Shown here piece by piece: positions 1 through 9,500 of a stretch of 24,095 nt of DNA. Position 1 is the stretch's first letter. Every line of letters begins with the position of its first letter. The notes below the pieces were generated by a model that was given only the letters and a program-made list of their open reading frames with translations, was not told the DNA's origin and made no database searches. This DNA is from Pelargonium cotyledonis. Its lineage: Eukaryota; Streptophyta; Magnoliopsida; Geraniales; Geraniaceae. The stretch is from contig JAYMTA010000802.1 in NCBI GenBank assembly GCA_036897625.1, forward strand, positions 1-24,095, written 5' to 3'. The position numbers were made by a program, and so were the translations under genes.

Positions 1-94
1 TAAGGCTGGTCCCTTCCCTCCGGAAACGGGGGATTAGGGGCGCCTCGCGGGTCCGTTCCTCTCGGTCCGTGACAGCAGGCTCTGTTTATTTTTA
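1..94 (+). other. GC-rich, hairpin-bearing stretch; possible 3' end of a structured RNA gene
   Basis: This stretch is far richer in G and C than the AT-rich DNA that follows. Positions 17-22 and 27-32 form a six-pair stem (one G-U pair) capped by a GAAA tetraloop at 23-26. A short GCTG/CAGC pairing (5-8 with 73-76) could close it. A run of five T at 89-93 follows, which would fit a Pol III terminator. No open reading frame of note covers it. I could not match it to a known plant RNA (7SL, snRNA, U3, MRP) from memory, so the RNA call is inference. It could also be a UTR fragment of an upstream gene. Confidence 0.25.
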
Positions 95-777
95 GCTTCT
101 CTCCATTACTTTCAAGCACAATTTTTCTCATTGAGTACCTCATATTATATTGCTTAGGATTTAAGCTTCAATCTAATCCACACATGGATCAAATCATGAT
201 GTTAGGAAGGTGTCTCCTTCTCAAAGAGGACCACAAATAAACATAACAACTATATTTAACAAATTAATGAATAAATCCTCTCCTAAATAAGTTTGGTATC
301 ACGAAATTGACACGTACCGCTAGCAAGTGCATTTTTTTACAGCTCAAACATAGGTAGTAAATGTTGAAATTACGTTTCACACTAGCGTGCCGTGTAGTAT
401 TTGTGATATTCCGCCCAAATAAAGAATGTATTGGACAACCCGAACACGACATTTATTAATCATAGTGAAATATGAAATACGAGCAGCACGCTTATCGTAT
501 GATAAGTGAAAAAAATGAGTTAATATTGAAACGATAGACAAAAAGACCCAAAATTTGGAAGGCCCAAGAAACTCAAGAAAATGTCATCACCATGGTCAAG
601 AGGCCCAAGAAACTCAAAGCTTGAAGATCCAGAACGGAGAGGCCCATTTCAAGACCGCGAAACAAAACCCTAGCTTCGTTTTCGACATAAAACCCTAAGA
701 GTGACCAACATAGATCTTCTTCTACACTCGAGCAACCGATTTTTCTCCGCAGAGCGCAGCGAGGCTATTCAGTCACT
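95..777. other. Intergenic region and 5' leader upstream of the eL42 gene
   Basis: This is AT-rich DNA with no supportable coding region. A small minus-strand reading frame at 264-452 has no recognisable features. The last 240 bases carry the eL42 promoter motifs listed separately and the transcribed leader, which is pyrimidine-rich around 717-725. Confidence 0.6.
560..698 (+). promoter_or_regulatory. Site II-like and telo-box promoter motifs of the eL42 gene
   Basis: Three GGCCCA (reverse TGGGCC, site II-like) motifs lie at 561, 602 and 641. Two telo-boxes follow: AAACCCTAG at 665-673 and AAACCCTAA at 690-698. This pairing of site II and telo-box elements is a well-known arrangement in plant ribosomal-protein and growth-related promoters, where TCP and Myb-like factors act. 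The first two site II motifs lie in a 17-bp direct duplication (560-576 and 601-617). No clear TATA box is seen. The distance to the start codon at 778 (about 80-220 bases) fits a core promoter plus a short leader. Confidence 0.65.
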
Positions 778-1895
<1,118 letters not shown>

Positions 1896-3014
1896 TTGCT
1901 ATGTACTTGGCTTGCATTTAGGTTTGCTTTATTATTTAGTTCATGGTGGACTTAAAATTACAGATATTTTACTTCTTAGTTTTGTTTTATTCTGATCTTG
2001 TAGTGCAAGACTTTGTTAATCGAACGTGTACTTCTTTCGTGCCTACTGCATTCCTTTCCCGAGATTATGTTTCTGATTGCAGTTGGTTTATATGGTTCAA
2101 TTAAATGACCTCAAATGTCAAACCGTAACAGGACTTAGTTGTTTTGTCTTGTCATAGTAGACTTAGTAGTGTTAATTTTGATTTTCAAGCACTACATTTT
2201 TTTGGCCAGAAAGTTCCTCTGGTTCAGCAACCCAGTTTTCGGATTTCATATCATTCCAGGAAGGCTAATTGGCCTTCTTGAAGATGTTCTCTTTGTTCAT
2301 TGAAAGACTCAGCAATAGCTGAGCCAGTTTCCGTTGTAGCAAATATACAATTGATATGGTTGTACAAAGTTAATAAGAAATATATTGTTCCACAAGCCAA
2401 TTGTCTTTTTGTTGTACAAGTTTGACATTTAATGACTCATTTTTTGAAACTCGTAATTGTCCTTGCACCACCTCAAACTCGTTAGGTTATTTAAGTTTAA
2501 CGTAGAATTTCATTTAAGTAATCATGTTGCACGTGTTGTAAACAATTCAAAATTCTGAATACTATTCTCCCCTTTCCCTTAATCATCTCTTAAACACTTG
2601 AACTCTCCGCAATACCATATGATTTGTTTTCAAAATTAACACCACTTGTGACTAAGAGTAAGGAAGATGAGTACCAAATTCTACGATGACATGATCTGGC
2701 GATGAGAGGACGACGATGACTCTTGAATCGATGATAGCATTGAATAAAAGATGACAATGGCAACAATGGTGGAGTCAACACATATTTGAATTTGTTCATC
2801 TTGAATTTGTGTTCTTCTACTAAGTTTTGGTCCTATTGAATCTGATCCGCATCTCCTTAGAATCATAGAGTAATATTCGACCAATGTATGATATTTGTTT
2901 ACAATTCTATCTCTATGAATATTTATTTTGTTCACAAATGTAAATTTAGTTTTCACACTAGACGAGTAATTAAAAAGAAGAAAAAAGAACCACAATTTAA
3001 AAAAAATCGCCTAC
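1896..3014. other. 3' UTR of eL42 and intergenic DNA
   Basis: The first 150-250 bases are presumably the T-rich 3' UTR of the eL42 gene. After that the DNA is AT-rich with no supportable gene. Two overlapping minus-strand frames at 2590-2995 are low-complexity in composition and show no domain, so I do not call them. Confidence 0.6.
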
Positions 3015-3172
3015 ATCCACGGGTTGTGACGCAGTTGATAACACAGGCTGGGTAAGTGTGAAGAGGACTTGTATTCGATCAAAGCTCTACTTAAAAGTGT
3101 CAAATGGTGCGGACCCTCTATAAAAAAAAAAAAAAAAATACCATGGTTAACACCTAAAAAAAAATCCCCTAC
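2999..3172 (+). mobile_element. tRNA-derived SINE with poly(A) tail and 16-bp target-site duplications
   Basis: The element body is about 3015-3156 (142 bp). A Pol III A-box-like sequence, TGACGCAGTTGATAACA, starts at 3027. A degenerate B-box, TATTCGATCAA, lies at 3072-3082, about 45 bases downstream, as expected for a tRNA-related head. A run of 17 A at 3122-3138 gives the tail. The flanks repeat eight A followed by TCGCCTAC (2999-3014) and eight A followed by TCCCCTAC (3157-3172). These match at 15 of 16 positions and look like target-site duplications. Between the A-run and the right repeat lie about 18 bases of non-A sequence, so the 3' end is not perfectly classical. The family name is not assigned. 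Confidence 0.7.
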
Positions 3173-3249
3173 GAAATCAAACCTCACGAGTAACTAATCG
3201 GGGAGCAGTATCAATATCACAAAAACTTCCCCAAGCCACAACTAGCCAC

Positions 3250-3557
3250 CCTTTCTCTCTCTCTCAAAATCTACTTCTCTGCCATCGACCGCCTCAACCT
3301 CTAGCTCTCTCTCTCTCTCTCTCTCTCTCTGCGCACACTCTCTCAATCCATCTCAGAATTCGAATTTGGAAGCCATCGTTCTCTCTCGCGTTTTCTCGAT
3401 GCTATAGTGTAATCGACGCCGGGGCTCCCACCGGCAAGCAACGCCGGCTAATTACCCGGCGAGATTCCAGCACTTCTGGTGCATCGTATACGTAAGGGTT
3501 TTGAATTGTTAGATTCAGGTCGATCATTGGATTTAGGGTTTCTGCATCGTCCTCGCC
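3250..3557 (+). promoter_or_regulatory. CT-rich 5' leader of the HUA2-like gene with a (CT)13 microsatellite and minimal uORF
   Basis: A pyrimidine-rich tract at about 3251-3265 and a (CT)13 repeat at 3305-3330 precede the start codon by 230-310 bases, a common signature of plant core promoter and 5' UTR sequence. GA/CT repeats are known binding sites for BPC/GAGA-type factors. A minimal upstream ORF, ATG CTA TAG, lies at 3399-3407. A telomere-like motif, TTTAGGGTTT, is at 3532-3541. No TATA box is evident. The transcription start site is not determinable from sequence alone. Confidence 0.5.
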
Positions 3558-6500
3558 ATGGCTCCGGGGCGTAAAAGGGGAGCGAAGAAGGACAAGCGCA
3601 AGAATGACTTGAGTTTGGGCGGTCTTGTCTTGGCCAAGGTCAAGGGTTTCCCTCCTTGGCCCGCTAAGGTCTGCATTTCACTCATCTATGCTTCATTTCT
3701 TCTGCACTTCTCATTCTTGTTTACAAACGTTGATTGTAGTGTTATCTGCTGGTAGTGATTGTTTTGGTTTAGGGTTTACATTTTTTACTAGTGCCGATGG
3801 GTATAATAAATCAGTTCAACTTCGTTGAATTGTTAGATGATCAACACAAGGGTTTGTAAGTTCTCAAAGCCGGTTATGGACCTTTGGTTACTCTTTCTTC
3901 TACTTTTGTTCCTCCACCATTGCTGTGAAACTAACTTTTCTTCTCATAAATGAGAATATCTTGGTTTAGTTGTGAGATACAGTTATGCATCTCATGTTAC
4001 AATGTAAAGCATTCATTTTTTTAGCCAGGGGAACATACATATATGAAAACCCTAGCTATTTGATCATCTGTGTGGCTATCTGGAACTGTTGACACCCTTT
4101 TATCTCACTGTTTGCCACAATATCAACTCATTCATCATGCTGAGCTGAATCATATACCTCAAATTGGACAAATTTAATTCATACTATGGCTGAGAACTTT
4201 TATAGTATCAGATCCTCTACAAGTTCTCTTTTCATATCCCACAAAGTTCCTGTCCAGATCGTCTGAATTAAGGGCACATTTGATGACTGAATTGTTGTTT
4301 GGGTATTAGATTTGATTTAAACCAGTGAATGACATGTGGTGATATTAACATGTCTGGTAGATTTGTTGGGTGGCTGAGTTGGAAGAAAAGGGAACTTAGG
4401 ACAATATATATGCACCTTCCTTAAATATGTCTCTTGAGATTCTTGCTTATGAGTTACTACCTCCGGCCCAAATGAGTGTCCATCTTCCATTCTTCCCATT
4501 TTCGTAAAAATTAAGGTTAAGTCAGTTAGGATTAAACATTCTCCACAGTACCCTTTTGTGCTAGTGTTGTAACAAACTCAATGAGCTCTAATTAACTTAT
4601 CATATCGTATTGTTGGTAATTGACGCATAACTTACTCACTGAAGAGGAAATTGGGCTCTCATTTTGGTACAATTCATTTGTTTACGAAAAAGTGACTCAT
4701 TTTAAAAGGATGGAGTATAAATTATCCTTATACTTATGAATTGGATTTTGTTTTGAATACGGAACTAAGCTTTTTTGCAATGCTTTTGTTTTTCTCTTGC
4801 TCCTTCCTATCAGTTAATCTATGAGACATAGGATCTCTATTTCATGCTGATTGTGTCTCCCTTCCCTGTATGTTTTTCATTTTAGCACTGTTATATATAT
4901 TGTAAGAATTCACACATTTATATGCGTGGCCTTAAAGATAGTTTTGTTTATCTTGATTCTGGTTCTTATTGTTTATTTCAGTATCGTAATGTTTATATTG
5001 CTTTGTATTCTGGTTTGTTAGGTAGTATAGTATGCTAGGAGTGTGCTGTGGGCTTTTATTGATTGATATGCATTTATAGGTTTACTGTCAGTGTTAGGGG
5101 ACTTAATTGTTTTTCTTGTATTTTTTTTTCTGGTTTTGCAACTAAGGTTTCAATAATTTTTTGTTGCATTTTGGTGGACATATTTTCTATGTTAGATTAT
5201 AATAGGAATGTAAACGGTTGGAATTTTCTTGGTTAGTTTATGTCTTTATATTGCTCTTCTCATATGGAGCATGGGTGGGTCATCTGTAATATGAGTAGTT
5301 TGTGTTTGAAGGGATTATGTTATCTCTATCATTAATGTTTTTCTTTTCTATTGTTTTAGCAATTGTTATTGCACTACTCATGTAGATATGTTATGTTTTA
5401 CAATGTTTAATAGTATTTGAGGTAGTGTCATGGATTTGTGTTTTCAGATTAGCAAGCCTGAAGATTGGCAGCAACCACCTGATCCCAAGAAATATTTTGT
5501 CGAATTCTTTGGGACTAGAGAAATGTAAGTATGTGCATTTCTATTACAACTTTTGGGTGTGTGTGTGTGCGCGCGCTGCGGAATGACTTTTGTGGGCTAT
5601 GAACTGTTTAGAATATTACTATTATTCTTTTTGCATACTCTATGCTGTCGATGAAGGGTGCAAATTTGTGCAAGATACATAAACATGCAAAGTGCTTCTT
5701 TGAAAGGTGAAAATGCAATTTCTGCCGTTAGCTAAGTTAGTTACAATACATTTGGAATGATTTGTTGGAATAGATTGTTATCCTTATTAAGCACATACAT
5801 CTTGTGATGGCTGCTTGGGTGATGCTTTTGGAGATTCTTGTTTGAGAGATTATATGAAATGGGAGTTATGTTTCCTATGCTAAGGTCGGTCCAAGCTATG
5901 TCTCTTTCTTCACTGGACTACGTACTCGTGTGTTTGTTTATGCATTTATGTGCGATGTTTTCCACTTCAGCTAGGTATTGCGTGGCCATACTGTCATATG
6001 TTTTTATTATGCTAGTATTATCCTTTCCATTTTGTTGATCACATTCCTAGACTTACCTGAGGGGATTGGTTTGCAACAGCTTACAGCTCCTATATCTTAG
6101 GTCCAATGAATATGAATATTTGGCATCTTTGGCATTGCAGTATATCTGTTGTGGCAATTTTCGTTGTTGTAAAAGTTGAAATGTTTTGTAAGAAGTATCC
6201 GGTGGTTATGTTGAAATGGATAGGTTTTAAATAAAATGTGCTACTTTGTTTTACTTGATGTACTTTCATGTCTATTCTAAGTTGGTAAATTGATTTATTT
6301 TTCACCTTCACAGAGCTTTTGTTGCCCCAGTTGATATTCAGGCATTCACTAGTGAGGTGAAGACCAAATTGTTGAATAGGTGTCCTGGTTGTAAAGTGAA
6401 ATACTTTGCACAAGCTGCACAGGAAATCTGTGAAGCGTTTGAAGAGCTGGAGCAAAAGAAGTCAGTTGAGTTGGGGGCGGATACGGAGGGATTAGCCATC

Positions 6501-9500
6501 CAGAATAAGGAATCTGTCGTTGATGGAGTAATTCTTGAATCAACAAAAGGTGGGATAAGTACAGTTGGATTAAATGAAGGAGAGGCTGAAGGTGTAGGTG
6601 ATTTTGGTTCTGGGTTGGGACGCTGCTCGAAAAAACTAGGTGAAACTGAGAGTCAGGATATCAAGCCATCTACTACCTCTGGCCATGCACGTGATGATTT
6701 ATCTCAGGAGTTACTTTCAGTAAAAAATCATAAAGAGTCTGATGGTGCACAACCAAAGGGAGGATCATCACTGACATCCACACCAGATAATCCTTCCTAC
6801 CAAAAAGAAAATGTCTCAGATGATAATGATGAGGATATTATTTGCCCCAAACGCTCAAAGGTGATGACTGTTAGAAAAGGCCTGAATTCTAGAAAGAAGA
6901 ATCGGATATCTGATTCAGAAGATGATTCTTCTAGTGATCTGGTCAATTGTCAAAAAGATGGTTCTGCATCTTTAACAGTGTCTCGTCCAGCTAAAAACCC
7001 TGGTGGTGGACAAAAGGCTCTAGTAAGTGGTCACAAGTCAAAGAAGATTACTGGTCCAGGGAGGAAACGTGAGGCTAGTAGCTCAGCTGTTACATCATTG
7101 AAGGATGGCAGCACTGCCGGTTGTGATGTCCTTGAATCTGGTAACCATTTGAAAGATGGAACTAAAAGTAAATTTGGTGATGTTGATGGTATGAAGAATT
7201 TATCTTCAAATGCTTCTAAATCCAGTTTGAACACTGGTGGTGAACAAAGGGCGAAAGACCAGCTTAAAAGCAAAAAGAGATCCAATATAGCTGATGACAT
7301 GCAGGATATTGCCAATACTGAGGTCCAGGCCAAGGGTGAGCAGTCCGGTAGGGAGAAGAAATCCCACCTTGGAAAGCACAATGCGGGTAATAACGAAATT
7401 TTACATCCTCCCAAGAAGTCAAAGCGTGTTGATTCTGGAGATTCCTCTAAGCGATTACACCCTAAAAGTGTAAAAACTGTTTCTCCTCCTTCTATTGTTG
7501 CCGGTGACAAGTCAGCCAAACATTCAGATTTCAAAAGATCTACATCTCGTATTAAAGCAGAAAACTATTCAGCATCGAGAATGCAAGCAGATATTGTTGA
7601 ACCCAAAGTTCCTGATGATGAAACTGTGCTTCCCCTATCAAAGCGCCATCATCGAGCATTGGATGCTATGTGTGATTCATCAGCGCCTATTTCTGATGAC
7701 AAAACTGAGAAGAATCTTTCTAAACTTAAGACTAATGTGTCATGTTCTAGTATAGGTTCGGGCACTCAATCACACAAGAGATGCCGAGCTGTTTGTCTCT
7801 TTGATGATGAGGATGATGACGCTCCCAAAACTCCAGTTCATGGAGGATCTACTTGTAATGTCACACCTTCGTTGGCTGTGGATACTGTTAAGAATGCCGA
7901 GTTGAGGCATGATGGATCTGCTCGTATTGTCTCACCTTCGTCGGCTGTGGATACTGTTAAGAATGCTGAGCCGAGGCATGAAAATTCCCATGATGCTCAG
8001 CAGAGCAATGGAGGTGATACAGCACTCGAAGATAAACTCCCAAAGGAGCTACCTTCTGAATCTCGTCAGGAGTCTCTGCCATCTAGCCAACCGCTAGGTT
8101 TAGAGAAGAGGCTTAAGAAGGTAACAGCTGCTCAGGATTCTCGAAGTCCTTCAAAATTGGATTCAAATCAATCCAAGGAGGCAAAACCAGTTGTCACTTC
8201 GCCTATAAAGTCTCCTCTGCCTGTTCCTGCCTCTAAACCAGCAGTAGAGCAACATAAAGTCACAAAACCAGTGACAAAAGTTTTTAATTCTAGTACTCAA
8301 AAACAGTCTCTGGTTGGGTCTAGTAAGGGTTCAAGTGCAGTCTCTGATAGACTTAACTCTTCTCACAATCAAGTTACGGCTCAAAGAAACAAGTCAGCTT
8401 CCTCAACAGAAAGATCAAAGACACTGCCAAAGTCTAATTCACAAATGAATGACTCTGCTGCTTTGGCAGAAGTATCAGTAGGATATAGGTCCCTATCCGG
8501 TGAAAGGTATGTATGGCTGGTCACTGCTTCTCATTTTTTGCCTTCGTTATTCATTTGAATGTATGCATTTGACTTTTTGGCCCAATAGCAGACCAGGAGC
8601 TGACGAAGAAGATAAAACAAGTCCATTGCTTGATTCAAAGATTTCGGATGCTGTTTTGTCTATGAAGCATCTTATTGCAGTTGCTCAGGCAAAGAGAAAG
8701 CAGGCTCATTCGCAGAATTTTTTTCTTGGCAATCCTAACTCTGCCTCCATATCTAACTCTGATCTACATGGAAGAAGTCCGAGTCCATCCTCTGCTCTTC
8801 AACCTTTCTTGATTGGCACCAACAACAGTATGATCCTTACGGATATGCAGGGATTTAATCGCGCAGTGTTAGGTTCTCCATCAGCTTATGGTCAACAATC
8901 TTCATCACAAAACCAACTTGATTTTGAGGAAGTTGAGGAGAGAAGAGTCAGTTCGGGACACAGGGTTGCTGGGGGCTCATTGAGTGGTGGTACTGAGGCA
9001 GCTGTTGCTCGTGATGCTTTTGAGGGGATGATAGAGACTTTGTCTAGGACCAAGGAAAGTATTGGACGTGCGACTCGTCTTGCCATTGATTGTGCAAAGT
9101 ATGGCATTGCCAATGAGGTATGCCATATAATCTCACCTTGCCATTCTTTCAATCTATTCACTCATAATAAGAGTGTGGCTAGTATATTCATAGTTGCTCT
9201 ATCTTTCTTTACTTGGATTTCAATAATGGCTATTGTCACTAGAAATGATTTAGGTTCTGAATCCATTTGACCAGCTGAGTTGGTATTAGTTAGATTGTTT
9301 TTGTGAAAAATTAGTTTCAAGGAAGGTTTTAGTCGGATTTAGTGTCTTCCTGAGATGGATTGTGTGGCTATTATCTGTCATGATAATCTGGCAGCTGAGC
9401 TTTTTGCTAATGGAAGTGTCATTATGCCAAAAATTCATATAAACCAAAACTGTCTTCTTTGAAGAAAGGAATTGGAGGCCAGCATTCATGTTGGAGTTTT

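Noticed and set aside
2590-2995. Two overlapping minus-strand frames (69 and 104 residues)
   Set aside because: Low-complexity Ser/Ile-rich translations of AT-rich DNA with no start context, domain or neighbouring exon.
7031-7534. 167-residue minus-strand frame inside HUA2-like exon 3
   Set aside because: It lies opposite a well-supported exon and is a shadow of biased Ser/Lys codons; no domain or promoter.
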